A stretch of 64,000 bases of DNA from the NCBI RefSeq assembly GCF_027922185.1, contig NZ_BSFE01000013.1, positions 1-64,000 on the forward strand, read 5' to 3'. The stretch comes from Maricaulis virginensis. Lineage in GTDB: Bacteria > Pseudomonadota > Alphaproteobacteria > Caulobacterales > Maricaulaceae. How positions within the stretch are numbered: position 1 is the first letter of the stretch; each line of letters starts with the position of its first letter. Made by a program: the position numbers and the translations under genes. The notes below the pieces were generated by a model. The model was given only the letters and a program-made list of their open reading frames with translations, ran no database searches and was not told where the DNA came from. This document shows positions 31,060 through 39,899 of the stretch, piece by piece.

Positions 31060-33870
31060 CTAGTAGGTGAAGCGCACGCCGAAGACGGCCGACCAGCCAT
31101 ATTCTTCGAACTGTTCCACCCGGTCGACACCGTCCGGACGGGTCACGGCGCGGTAGGGTTCGTCAGTGACATTCTTCAGATCGCCGAAGATCTGGAGATG
31201 GTCGTTGAAGCGGAACTTTGCCGACAGGTCGAGCTGGGTGTGGTCGAGCACGATCCGGTCCTCGCCGGCATCGCCGCGGATCTCGTCGAGGAATTCGGAG
31301 CGGTGCGAGACGACGGCGCGCAGGTCCCAGGGGCCCTGGTCGTAGCCGAGCACGGCGTTCCAGACTTCGTCCGACTGGCGCGGCAGCGGCACGACACGGC
31401 CGTCCGGCAGGGTCGCCTCGCTATCGGCGAGGGTGGCGTTGAAGCCGGCGATGAAGCCTTCCACCGGCAGGAAGTCGAGCGCTTGCTGGTAGTTGAACTC
31501 CCAGCCCGACACTTCCGCTTCCGGCAGGTTGATATAGCTGTCGGCCTCGTCGAACAGGCGGCCATTGATCAGCTCGTTCTCGTACTGGATCGGGCCGATG
31601 ACGTTTTCCAGATCCTTGAAGAAGTAGCCGAGATAAACGACGGCGTCATTGTTCGGATACCATTCCAGCGAGGCCTCGAAATTGTCGGCTTCCAGGCGCT
31701 GCAGGTCCGGATTGCCGAGTTCGCCCTCGATCTCGTCGTCGTCATTCTGTTCGACCAGGAGACGCGGTGCGAACTGGCCCGGGTTCGGGCGCTGGATCGA
31801 GGCATAGTAGGAGGCGCGGGCAATCCAGTTCTCGGCCACTTCATAGCGGGCGAGGATGGAGGGCAGCACGTCGGTATAGTCGTCCGAGACGTATTGCGGC
31901 GTGACGATCACCGTGTCTTCGTCCAGGGTCACACCGCCGACGGTGGCGTCTTCCTCGGCGAGGAAAGCTTCATAGCCATAGGCCGACACGTCGGTCTGCT
32001 CGATCCGGAAGCCGCCGACCACGCTGAGCGGGCCGTTCTCGATGGAGCCCATCAGATAGGCCGCCATGATGTCTTCCTCGACACCGTAGGTCGCGCCATA
32101 GCTGTCGATGTCGCTGGCGATCGGATCCAGTTCCAGGGCGCCGAGATTGGCGTTGAAATAGTCGCGCACCGCGACCGGATCCGGCACCGGGCCGAGGCGG
32201 TCCTGCGAGTAGTCGACCGAGCGCACGACCTGGTCGAGCGTCAGATTGCCGTCGTCTTCATAGACGTCGAAGTCCAGCGCGTATTTCTTGTCGCGCATGC
32301 GGGCCCGCACGCCGTACTGGATGTAGGTGGCCATGCCGCCATAGTTGAAGTCGTGGCGGATGTTCAGGGCTGCGGCGTATTCGCGGTCCTGGGCCAGGCC
32401 GTTGGTGACCTCGAAGCCGGCATTTTCGTAGATCGACGGATCGAAGACCGAAGCGGTCGTCTGGCCGCCGCCATAGACAAGCTGTGGCATCAGCGGGTTG
32501 GAGACGTCGACGCCGAAGGACTCGTCGTCCTCGAATTCGTAGGAGAAGTCGGTGTCCAGACGGTTCGGCTCTTCCTCTTCGGAATGGACATAGGAGAGCG
32601 ACCAGTCGACCGTCGTGTTGCCGCGCAGCCATTCGCCGCCGAAATCGGTGGCGAAGATCATCTGGGTTTCCAGGCGGTCCTTGATGTCGCGGTCGATTTC
32701 CATCTCTTCGGCGACGAAAGCCGCCAGATCGCCGGAGGACGCGGCATCATTGTACTCGGCATCTTCCAGCTTCACCTCGACCCGGTTGCGGTATTCATGG
32801 TCGGAGAAATCGGACCAGGTGTTGCGCAGGTAGAAGCTCAGCTCGTTCGACCAGCGATAGTCGAAATTCAGGGCCGCCGTCGTGCGTTCGCGCGTGATCT
32901 GGTAGTTGCGCATCTCGACTTCGTTCGGGAAAGGCACGCTTTCGTCCGTTTCCCAGCCGCCGTCGACCTCATAGCTTTCCGAGCCGAAGACGCGTTCCTG
33001 GTGCGACAGCGAGCCGGCCACGCCGAGACGGCCGTCGAGGAAGTTGTTGGCGAAGTTCACCGAGCCGCGCCAGCCGAATTCCTGTTCGATATCGGAGTAG
33101 AGCGAAGCCACCCGGCCGCGGACGTAGAGATGGTCGACATCGAGGCCCGAGGTGGTCTCGATCTCGACATTGCCGCCGACACTGTCACCGTCCATGTCCG
33201 GCGTCAGCGACTTGTTGATAACGACGCTGGAGAGCACGTCGGCATCGATGACGTCGAGGCCGACCTGGCGGTCTTCGGCTTCCGGCGAGGTCAGGCGCAC
33301 GCCATTGATCGAGGTGGAGACGAGGTTCGGATCCAGACCGCGGATCGAGACGAAACGGCCTTCGCCCTGGTCGTTCAGCACGTTCACGCCGACGGCGCGG
33401 CGGGCGGCCTCGGCGACGTTCTCGTCCGGGAACTGGCCGATCGCGTCGGCGGAGAGGACGACGATATTGCCGTCATTGGCGCGCTGGCGCGACAGGGCGG
33501 AGTTGAGCGCGCCGCGCTGGCCGATCACCAGGATGTTGTCGACATAGTCGACATCTTCGCCGATCACGATCACCGGGGTCGCGGTGTCCGTGACGCTGGC
33601 CAGCGTCACCGAGGTCTCGGCCGGCTCGGCGCCGACATAGCTGATGCGCAGCGTGTAGGTGCCGGCAGCGAGGCCGACGATGCGGAATGCGCCGTCCGAA
33701 CCGGCGGCAACGGTCTGGCCCGTTTCCACGATGCGGATGGTGGCGCCCTCCAGACCGACGGTCCGGGAGCCGTCCATCACGCGGCCGGCAATGGTACCGG
33801 CCTGGGCAGCGGTCGCAGCAGCAAGTGCCAGCACCGAGGCGGTGCCGAGCATGGCGAATGTCCTGGTCAT
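31060..33870 (-). CDS. TonB-dependent outer-membrane receptor (TIGR01782-like), probable phytate/inositol-phosphate uptake
   Basis: A 936-residue receptor. After a signal peptide (cleavage near AATAAQA), a CarboxypepD_reg-like beta domain (GTIAGRVMDGSRTVGLEGATI) precedes the plug, which contains SADAIGQFPDENVAEAARR, FVSIRGLDPNLVSTSINGVR and GNVEIETTS. A long 22-strand barrel follows, ending in the aromatic VFGVRFTY. The plug wording is that of the Caulobacter/Xanthomonas TonB class. The ATG at 33870 has AAGGGGG 5 bases upstream. Divergence from a phytase lipoprotein suggests that the ligand is phytate or its breakdown products; this is context inference. A strong terminator follows the stop. 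Confidence 0.93.
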   Translation of the reverse strand: MTRTFAMLGTASVLALAAATAAQAGTIAGRVMDGSRTVGLEGATIRIVETGQTVAAGSDGAFRIVGLAAGTYTLRISYVGAEPAETSVTLASVTDTATPVIVIGEDVDYVDNILVIGQRGALNSALSRQRANDGNIVVLSADAIGQFPDENVAEAARRAVGVNVLNDQGEGRFVSIRGLDPNLVSTSINGVRLTSPEAEDRQVGLDVIDADVLSSVVINKSLTPDMDGDSVGGNVEIETTSGLDVDHLYVRGRVASLYSDIEQEFGWRGSVNFANNFLDGRLGVAGSLSHQERVFGSESYEVDGGWETDESVPFPNEVEMRNYQITRERTTAALNFDYRWSNELSFYLRNTWSDFSDHEYRNRVEVKLEDAEYNDAASSGDLAAFVAEEMEIDRDIKDRLETQMIFATDFGGEWLRGNTTVDWSLSYVHSEEEEPNRLDTDFSYEFEDDESFGVDVSNPLMPQLVYGGGQTTASVFDPSIYENAGFEVTNGLAQDREYAAALNIRHDFNYGGMATYIQYGVRARMRDKKYALDFDVYEDDGNLTLDQVVRSVDYSQDRLGPVPDPVAVRDYFNANLGALELDPIASDIDSYGATYGVEEDIMAAYLMGSIENGPLSVVGGFRIEQTDVSAYGYEAFLAEEDATVGGVTLDEDTVIVTPQYVSDDYTDVLPSILARYEVAENWIARASYYASIQRPNPGQFAPRLLVEQNDDDEIEGELGNPDLQRLEADNFEASLEWYPNNDAVVYLGYFFKDLENVIGPIQYENELINGRLFDEADSYINLPEAEVSGWEFNYQQALDFLPVEGFIAGFNATLADSEATLPDGRVVPLPRQSDEVWNAVLGYDQGPWDLRAVVSHRSEFLDEIRGDAGEDRIVLDHTQLDLSAKFRFNDHLQIFGDLKNVTDEPYRAVTRPDGVDRVEQFEEYGWSAVFGVRFTY

Positions 33871-34025
33871 GATGTCCCCCTTCAAGGAAATGACTGGCGA
33901 GTCGGGCCTGGCAGTCCGATTTCGGCGCCTTATTGGGGGAAAAGCCGCGACAGGCTGATGACGTTATGGCTGCACTTCCATGTCGTTTGGATCGAAGTTT
34001 TGTGACGGTGCGAAATTGCATCACC

Positions 34026-34043
34026 CCGTCAAGGAAGTGTCAC
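34026..34043 (+). promoter_or_regulatory. candidate Pho box upstream of the phytase
   Basis: CCGTCAA GGAA GTGTCAC fits the PhoB pattern of 7-base TGTCA-type repeats spaced by 4 bases (11-base period). GTCA is conserved in both halves. A weaker third repeat (ATTGCAT) lies 11 bases upstream at 34015. The site is about 70 bases before the phytase ATG and could serve both divergent genes. Confidence 0.4.
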
Positions 34044-34113
34044 GATTGGCCGCGTGCCATTGCGGCATGACCCGTGCTATTGCGCTGCGAACCGGACTTC
34101 TGGAGGGACAGTC

Positions 34114-35151
34114 ATGAAGCGGATTCTCGGCCTTGCGGCATTCTCGCTGGCACTGGGCGGCTGTGGCGGCGGACTGCCGGCTGTCGAGATCGAAGCCGTG
34201 CTGGAAACGGCGAGCGTCGCCGGTACGGGCGATGCGGCCGACGATCCGGCCGTGTGGGTCTCGGACACGCCGGCCGACAGCCTGATCTTCGGCACCGACA
34301 AGGATAATGGCGTCTACGTCTACACCCTGACCGGCGCCGAGCATGCCTACCTGCCCGAAGGCCGGCTTAACAATGTCGACGTCCGCTACGACTTCGCGCT
34401 CGGTGACCGTGTCGTCGACATTGCCGGCGCGTCCGACCGTTCCAACATCGGCATCGCCTTCTTCTTCATCGATCCGGACACGCGCGATGTGAGCTATGCC
34501 GGCGCCGTGCCGCTGGACAATATCGTCGAGCCCTATGGTTTCTGCTTCTACCGCAGCCGCCAGGATGGCGAGCTTTATGCCTTTGTCTCCGACAAGGAAC
34601 CGGGCACCTTCATTCAGGTCCGCGTGGGCTGGAATGGCGAGAGCGTCACCGCCGAGGAAGTCCGCCGCGTCACGCTGGGCACGATCGCGGAAGGCTGTGT
34701 TGCGGACGAGCGCACCGGCACGGTCTACATGAATGAAGAGAATGCCGGCGTCTGGATGATGGGCGCCGAGCCCACCGATCCGGCCGAACCGGTGCAGATC
34801 GCCGCCGTCGACGGCCAGCAGCTCAGCGCCGATGCCGAGGGCGCCGCCCTCCTGCCGCGCGGCGAGACCGGCGGCTGGCTGGTCGTCTCCTCCCAGAGCG
34901 ACAATGCCTATGCGGCCTATGATCTGGAAACGCACGAATTCGTCACGCGCTTCCGGATCGTCGACGGCGCCGTCGACGGGGTGACCCATACGGACGGTCT
35001 GGACATTTCCACCGCCAATCTGGGCGAGACTTTCCCAGGCGGGATCTTCGTCGTGCAGGACGACGAGAACGAGACCGGCGGCCAGAACTTCAAATTCGTC
35101 GATCTGCGCTCGCTGACCGTTGTGCTGGAAGGCGGGAGCGCGGCGGAGTAG
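34114..35151 (+). CDS. beta-propeller phytase lipoprotein (3-phytase)
   Basis: A 345-residue protein of the BPP family, calcium-dependent enzymes that strip phosphate from phytate. The signal peptide ends in a lipobox (LALGGC, Cys17), so the enzyme is probably lipid-anchored in the periplasm or on the outer membrane. The propeller shows DDPAVWVSD, FGTDKDNGVYVYTL, NNVDVRYDFAL, FVSDKEPG, EGCVADERTGTVYMNEEN and HTDGLDISTANLG, typical blade motifs with acidic metal-binding residues. TGGAGGG precedes the ATG. The divergent TonB receptor and a candidate Pho box support a phosphate-scavenging role. Confidence 0.92.
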   Translation: MKRILGLAAFSLALGGCGGGLPAVEIEAVLETASVAGTGDAADDPAVWVSDTPADSLIFGTDKDNGVYVYTLTGAEHAYLPEGRLNNVDVRYDFALGDRVVDIAGASDRSNIGIAFFFIDPDTRDVSYAGAVPLDNIVEPYGFCFYRSRQDGELYAFVSDKEPGTFIQVRVGWNGESVTAEEVRRVTLGTIAEGCVADERTGTVYMNEENAGVWMMGAEPTDPAEPVQIAAVDGQQLSADAEGAALLPRGETGGWLVVSSQSDNAYAAYDLETHEFVTRFRIVDGAVDGVTHTDGLDISTANLGETFPGGIFVVQDDENETGGQNFKFVDLRSLTVVLEGGSAAE

Positions 35152-35161
35152 TCCGGGCCGC

Positions 35162-35506
35162 ATGGCCCTGCTTCTTCCGCTCATTCTTCTTGTCGCCATT
35201 ATTGCCCTGGTCTGGCTGCACCGCAGCCGGGACCGGGGGCTGGCGCAGCAGCTCGGCGAGATCGAACGTGATCTCGCCGCCCGCCTGGTCCTGCTGGAAC
35301 GTGGCGAGAAGCCGGTCGCCGGCGGGCCCGGTATCGACGCGGGCGAGGCCGGCGATGCGCTGACCAAGGCACCCCAGCACATCTTCGACAGCGTGCATGC
35401 GGCCTATGATGCCTGCGAACGCGAGGCCGCCGATGCGCCGCAACTCTTGCGCCGTGCCGTGTCCGCCCTGGCCGAATACCGCGACTTTCGCGGCTGGAAG
35501 GGCTAG
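35162..35506 (+). CDS. small membrane-anchored hypothetical protein
   Basis: A 114-residue protein with an N-terminal membrane segment (MALLLPLILLVAIIALVWL), a basic stop-transfer (HRSRDR), and a helical cytoplasmic region (LAQQLGEIERDLAARLVLLERG) ending ALAEYRDFRGWKG. I recognise no family. It starts 10 bases after the phytase stop, so it is probably in the same transcript. An AraC-type regulator follows 32 bases later. Confidence 0.7.
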   Translation: MALLLPLILLVAIIALVWLHRSRDRGLAQQLGEIERDLAARLVLLERGEKPVAGGPGIDAGEAGDALTKAPQHIFDSVHAAYDACEREAADAPQLLRRAVSALAEYRDFRGWKG

Positions 35507-35538
35507 GCAGGCCGCCTCCAGTCCTTAATCTGCCCGCC

Positions 35539-36636
35539 ATGACGCTCCAGCCGGTCAATCTCGTCCATATCGCCCTGATCGCCATTGCCGGTCTGGGCGT
35601 GCTGCTGACCGTATCGCAGCCGCGCCTGCGGGCGGTGTCGGCGCTGATGGCGATGTCCTGCACCTGGATGATCTTCAACGTGCTGGAGGAGACCGCCGGG
35701 TTTCGCGACATCTGGCTCGTCACGCCGGCCTTCCGCCTGGCCTATCCGCCGCTTGTCTATCTCACTGTCCGCGGCATCATGATCGCCGGCCCGGCGCTGA
35801 CCTGGCGCGACTGGCCGCATGCCGTGCCCTTCCTCATCGCGCTGGCGCTGACGACGCAGATCGCCTGGGTCGAGCACGCCGCCCGGATCAGCCTGTTCGT
35901 CTATTCCGCCGCCGCGGTCTGGCTCATCCACCGCTTCCGCAGGGCGACCCGCGAGACCCGGTCCGATGCCCGGGCGATCCAGCTCAACGGGCTCTACGCC
36001 CTGATCGGTTTCTATGTCGTCGATGGCGTGTTCGACGTGCTGCGGATGGATGCGCACTGGATCCATCCCTACTGGCCATGGCTGGGGACCCAGACCGCCT
36101 ATCTCTTCCAGATCAGCGTCTCGCTGGCCTTCGTGGTGATGCTGATCCTGATCGCCGTCCGCCACAGCCGGCTGTTCGAGGGGCTCGAACCCGGAGCGCT
36201 GGACGCGCCGCGGGACGAGCCGGCCACGCCGGCGCCGGGCGATGAGGCCGCAGCGACCGAGGACTTCCGGCGCATCGATACGGTCGTGCGCGGCGAGGCG
36301 CTCTATTCGGAACCGCGTCTCACCCGGCCGGAAGTCGCGGCGGCAGCAGGGCTGGGCGAGCGCGCCGTGTCGCGCGCGATCAAGACGGCGACGGGGCGCA
36401 ATTTCAACGACTATATCAACAGTCTGCGGATCGAGGATGTCTGCGCGATGATGCAGGAGGACGCCCGCGCCGGCACAGCCCAGCGCGTGATCGACCTGGC
36501 CTTCACCGCCGGCTTCTCGTCGAAATCCGTGTTCAACGCCGTCTTCAAGCGCGAGACCGGCGAGACGCCCTCGGCCTATGCTGCCGGCCTGCGCAGCGGC
36601 GAAGACGGACCGGTATCCGGTATCCGCAGCGCTTGA
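35539..36636 (+). CDS. AraC-family regulator with N-terminal multi-TM sensor
   Basis: A 365-residue protein. Residues 1-215 form about seven hydrophobic segments (HIALIAIAGLGVLLTVS, VPFLIALALTTQIAWV, LFQISVSLAFVVMLILIAV). A proline/alanine linker leads to a C-terminal AraC domain with two helix-turn-helix units (LTRPEVAAAAGLGERAVSRAI and IDLAFTAGFSSKSVFNAVFKRETGETPSAY). It is thus a one-component membrane-bound transcription factor. The ligand is unknown. A perfect palindrome lies 11 bases after its stop and before the amidohydrolase, a natural candidate target. It is encoded just after the phytase unit. Confidence 0.9.
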   Translation: MTLQPVNLVHIALIAIAGLGVLLTVSQPRLRAVSALMAMSCTWMIFNVLEETAGFRDIWLVTPAFRLAYPPLVYLTVRGIMIAGPALTWRDWPHAVPFLIALALTTQIAWVEHAARISLFVYSAAAVWLIHRFRRATRETRSDARAIQLNGLYALIGFYVVDGVFDVLRMDAHWIHPYWPWLGTQTAYLFQISVSLAFVVMLILIAVRHSRLFEGLEPGALDAPRDEPATPAPGDEAAATEDFRRIDTVVRGEALYSEPRLTRPEVAAAAGLGERAVSRAIKTATGRNFNDYINSLRIEDVCAMMQEDARAGTAQRVIDLAFTAGFSSKSVFNAVFKRETGETPSAYAAGLRSGEDGPVSGIRSA

Positions 36637-36647
36637 CGAATTCCGCA

Positions 36648-36687
36648 CGTCCGGAATCCGGATTCCGGACGATCCCGTCCGCCGGAC
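36648..36687. promoter_or_regulatory. perfect 24-bp palindrome plus second GTCCG dyad (operator candidate)
   Basis: The palindrome at 36648-36671 has half-site CGTCCGGAATCC and is exactly self-complementary. A second dyad, GTCCGCCGGAC (36677-36687), repeats the GTCCG/CGGAC ends. Both lie between the AraC-type regulator and the amidohydrolase start at 36725. There is no T tract, so an operator is more likely than a terminator. Confidence 0.55.
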
Positions 36688-36724
36688 ATGCTGACCTCTC
36701 CCGAAATCCAGACGGGAGACATTC

Positions 36725-38137
36725 ATGCTTCGTATCCTCGCCGGCGGCCTTGCCGTCATCCTGGCCGCGATCGCCGCCACGGCCGTCATCATCGCCCGGG
36801 TGCCCGGCGCCATGGTGCCGGACCGCAATGCATCGCGGACCTGGCTGATCGAGCACGCCACACTGTTCGACCCGGAAACCGGTACCCGGCAGGCCGGCCG
36901 GTCGGTCCTGGTGCAGGACGGGCGGATCGCGCGTATCGGGCCGGACGGGATGTCCGGCACCGATCCGGACATTCCGCGCATCGACGCGCAGGGCCGCACC
37001 CTGATGCCCGGACTGATCGACATGCACGTCCATGTTTTCGATGAGGTGGACCTGGCGGCCGGGCTGGCGCGCGGCGTCACGACCGTGCGCAATATGGGCG
37101 GCATGCCCTTCCATCTGCCGCTCGCCCGGCGCATCGATGCGGGCCGTCTCTACGGCCCCCGCCTCATCACCACAGGCGCGATCATCAATGAACGCGGCGG
37201 CCGCAATGCCAACCTGCTGCACGAGGCGGTGAGCGGTGGCGGCGAGGCGCGCGCGGCCGTACGGCGCCAGCACGCGGCCGGTTTCCGCCACCTCAAACTC
37301 TATTCCAACCTGTCGGGCGAGAGCTTTGCCGCGATCCGCGAGGAGGCGGCGGCGCTGGGTATGACGATGAGCGGTCACCCGGTCGAGGGCACCGAAGACG
37401 ACCCGCTGCCCTTCACCGATACGCTGCCGGCCGGTTTCGACACGATCGAGCACAGCGAGTCGATCGTCTGGCATGGCCTGTCCGACAATACCGACCCGGA
37501 GAGCGCCCGCGCCCTGGCGCAGACGATTGCGGCGGCCGGTGCCACGGTCGACCCGACGCTGGTGGTGCACGAGAACCTGGCGCGCATCGTCGAGACGCGC
37601 GGCGGGCATCTGCTGCGCCCCGAGATGGACGGCTATAACCCTGTGGTCGCCGGCTTCGAGCAGGATGCGTTCGACTTCTGGTCGCGCTATGTCCATGAGG
37701 ACCGCACGCGCATGCAGGCCTTCTACGAGGCTTTCACCGGCATGATGCACGAGGACGGCGTGCGCCTGACGGTCGGTTCGGATTCCGGGATTATGGCCTC
37801 GCCGCATGGTGTCTCGACGGTGCGCGAGATCGAGCTTCTGGTCCGGGCCGGGCTGACACCGCTGGAGGCAATCCGGTCGGCGACCGTGCATCCGGCCGAT
37901 GTGCTGGGGCTGGAGGGCAAGATCGGCTGTGTGGCCGTGGGCTGCTTTGCCGATCTGGTTCTGGTTGACGGTGACCCGCTGACCAGCCCGTCCATCCTCT
38001 ACGCGCCGCGCGGTGTGATGCGTGACGGGCGCTGGCTCGACCGCGATGCGCTCGATGCGCTGGAAGAGGCCGGGCGGCAGCCCTCGGCGCTTCGCACCTG
38101 GTGGCGCCTGGGCCGGCATCTGCTGGCGATCCGCTAA
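36725..38137 (+). CDS. amidohydrolase family protein, membrane anchored
   Basis: A 470-residue metal-dependent hydrolase of the imidazolonepropionase-like subgroup. An N-terminal hydrophobic anchor (ILAGGLAVILAAIAATAVIIA) precedes the barrel. LMPGLIDMHVHVFDEV carries the HxH metal motif, HLKLYSNL the lysine, SGHPVEG and DTIEHSES the further histidines, and LTVGSDSGIM the catalytic Asp. The C-terminal LGLEGKIGCVAVGCFADLVLVDGDPL is the family's closing motif. Such enzymes include secreted dipeptidases and lactonases; the substrate is unknown. The palindromes upstream and the neighbouring membrane AraC regulator suggest inducible expression. Confidence 0.9.
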   Translation: MLRILAGGLAVILAAIAATAVIIARVPGAMVPDRNASRTWLIEHATLFDPETGTRQAGRSVLVQDGRIARIGPDGMSGTDPDIPRIDAQGRTLMPGLIDMHVHVFDEVDLAAGLARGVTTVRNMGGMPFHLPLARRIDAGRLYGPRLITTGAIINERGGRNANLLHEAVSGGGEARAAVRRQHAAGFRHLKLYSNLSGESFAAIREEAAALGMTMSGHPVEGTEDDPLPFTDTLPAGFDTIEHSESIVWHGLSDNTDPESARALAQTIAAAGATVDPTLVVHENLARIVETRGGHLLRPEMDGYNPVVAGFEQDAFDFWSRYVHEDRTRMQAFYEAFTGMMHEDGVRLTVGSDSGIMASPHGVSTVREIELLVRAGLTPLEAIRSATVHPADVLGLEGKIGCVAVGCFADLVLVDGDPLTSPSILYAPRGVMRDGRWLDRDALDALEEAGRQPSALRTWWRLGRHLLAIR

Positions 38138-38166
38138 TCTTGCCTTGACGTGAGTACCAAAAGAAA

Positions 38167-38194
38167 ACGCCCGGCTGGATGGCCGGGCGTTTCC
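38167..38194. terminator. bidirectional terminator between amidohydrolase and etfA
   Basis: The stem AAACGCCCGGC (38167-38177) pairs with 38184-38194 around a 6-base loop. The outer A and T runs give a usable terminator for both converging genes, which end 30 and 24 bases away. Confidence 0.85.
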
Positions 38195-38217
38195 TGATTT
38201 GTCCGGTGCGGCGAGGC

Positions 38218-39147
38218 TCAGCCCAGCGCTTCGTCCAGTTCCGGCAGGGCCTGGAACAGGTCCGCGACGAGGCCATAATCGGCGACCTGGAAGATCGGCG
38301 CTTCCTCGTCCTTGTTGATCGCGACGATGACCTTGGAGTCCTTCATCCCGGCCAGGTGCTGGATGGCACCGGAAATGCCGACCGCGATGTAGAGTTCCGG
38401 CGCGACGACCTTGCCGGTCTGGCCGACCTGGTAGTCGTTCGGCACGAAGCCGGCATCGACAGCGGCGCGCGAGGCACCGACGGCGGCGCCCAGCTTGTCG
38501 GCGATCTTGTCCAGCAGGTGGAAATTCTCGCCGGATTGCATGCCGCGGCCGCCGGAGATGACGATCTTGGCCTGGGTCAGTTCCGGACGATCCGATTCCG
38601 ACAGCTCCTCGGAGACGAATTCCGACTTGAACGGGCCGGAGGAGGCACCGAGATCCTCGACCGGGGCCGAGCCGCCGTCACCGGCCTTCTCGAACGTGGT
38701 CGGGCGGACCGTGATGACCTTCTTTGCGTCCCTGGACTTCACCGTCATCATCGCGTTGCCGGCATAGACCGGACGCACGAAGGTGTCGGCGCTTTCCACT
38801 GCGGTGATGTCGGAGATCTGCATCACGTCGAGGCGGGCGGCGACGCGGGGCATGAAGTTCTTGCCCATCGTGCTCGCGGCGGCGAGGACGGCGTCATAAT
38901 CGTCCATCAGCGGCGTGACCAGCGCGTCCATGGCTTCCGCCGTCGGCGAGGCGAAGACGTCGGCTTCGGCGTGCAGCACCTTGGCGACACCGTCCAGCTT
39001 GGACGCGGCTTCGGCCACGCCGCCGGCATCCTTGCCGGCCACGAGGACGTGGATATCGCCGCCGATCTTCCTGGCGGCGGTGATCACGGCGCGGGTGGCG
39101 TCGTTGAGCGCGCTGTTGTCGTGCTCGGCAATAACGAGAACCGTCAT
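38218..39147 (-). CDS. etfA: electron transfer flavoprotein, alpha subunit
   Basis: A 309-residue ETF alpha subunit. With EtfB it carries electrons from acyl-CoA and other dehydrogenases to ETF:ubiquinone oxidoreductase. The N-terminal domain starts MTVLVIAEHDNSALNDATRA. The C-terminal FAD-binding domain shows ISGGRGMQSGENFHLLDKIADKLGA, PNDYQVGQTGKVVAPELY, ISGAIQHLAGM and NKDEEAPIFQVADYGLVADL, all hallmark segments. It lies two bases downstream of etfB. Length is normal. Confidence 0.97.
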   Translation of the reverse strand: MTVLVIAEHDNSALNDATRAVITAARKIGGDIHVLVAGKDAGGVAEAASKLDGVAKVLHAEADVFASPTAEAMDALVTPLMDDYDAVLAAASTMGKNFMPRVAARLDVMQISDITAVESADTFVRPVYAGNAMMTVKSRDAKKVITVRPTTFEKAGDGGSAPVEDLGASSGPFKSEFVSEELSESDRPELTQAKIVISGGRGMQSGENFHLLDKIADKLGAAVGASRAAVDAGFVPNDYQVGQTGKVVAPELYIAVGISGAIQHLAGMKDSKVIVAINKDEEAPIFQVADYGLVADLFQALPELDEALG

Positions 39148-39149
39148 GA

Positions 39150-39899
39150 TCAGATCACTCCCGCTTCATTCTTCAGCTTGTCGACCAGCTCGGCGACGCT
39201 CTCCACCTTGATACCGGCTTCGCGCTTCGGCGGTTCGGAAACCTTCACGACTTCCAGACGCTTGGCGATATCGACGCCGAAATCGTCCGGAGCCTTGGTG
39301 TCGATCGGCTTGCGCTTGGCCTTCATGATGTTCGGCAGCGAGGCGTAGCGCGGCTCGTTCAGGCGCAGGTCGGTGGTGATCACGGCCGGCAGTTCCAGCG
39401 CGATCGTCTGCAGGCCGCCATCGACCTCGCGGGTCACGGTGGCCTTGCCGTCGGCGATCTCGACCTTGGAGGCGAAGGTGCCCTGCGGCCAGTCCAGCAG
39501 TGCGGCCAGCATCTGGCCGGTCTGGTTGGCGTCGTCGTCGATCGCCTGCTTGCCCAGCAGCACGATCTCCGGCTTCTCCTCGTCGGTCACGGCCTTCAGC
39601 AGCTTGGCGACGGCGAGCGGTTCGACGGTCTCGTCGGTCTGGATCAGGATGCCGCGGTCGGCGCCCATGGCGAGGGCGGTCCGCAGGGTCTCCTGGGCCT
39701 GCGCCGGTCCGATGGACACGACGACGATTTCTTCCGCGACGCCCTTTTCCTTCAGGCGGATCGCTTCCTCGACGGCGATCTCGCAGAAGGGGTTCATGGA
39801 CATCTTCACATTCGCGAGGTCGACGCCCGTTTGATCGGGCTTCACGCGGACCTTCACGTTGTAATCGACGACCCGTTTGACGGGGACGAGAATCTTCAT
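39150..39899 (-). CDS. etfB: electron transfer flavoprotein, beta subunit
   Basis: A 249-residue ETF beta subunit, which binds AMP and forms a heterodimer with EtfA. It starts MKILVPVKRVVDYNVKVRVK. It continues with MNPFCEIAVEEAIRLKEKG, the AMP-site region MGADRGILIQTDE, ILLGKQAIDDDANQTGQMLAALLDW, the ETF-beta signature near ALELPAVITTDLRLNEPRY, and LPNIMKAKRKPI (the recognition loop). It is followed by etfA after two bases. The upstream 275 bases probably hold the promoter. Confidence 0.97.
   Translation of the reverse strand: MKILVPVKRVVDYNVKVRVKPDQTGVDLANVKMSMNPFCEIAVEEAIRLKEKGVAEEIVVVSIGPAQAQETLRTALAMGADRGILIQTDETVEPLAVAKLLKAVTDEEKPEIVLLGKQAIDDDANQTGQMLAALLDWPQGTFASKVEIADGKATVTREVDGGLQTIALELPAVITTDLRLNEPRYASLPNIMKAKRKPIDTKAPDDFGVDIAKRLEVVKVSEPPKREAGIKVESVAELVDKLKNEAGVI

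Noticed and set aside
31042..34005. Plus-strand open frame of 987 codons opposite the TonB receptor
   Set aside because: The minus-strand receptor has all family motifs; the antisense product is low-complexity Val/Asp/His/Arg and has no ribosome site or family.
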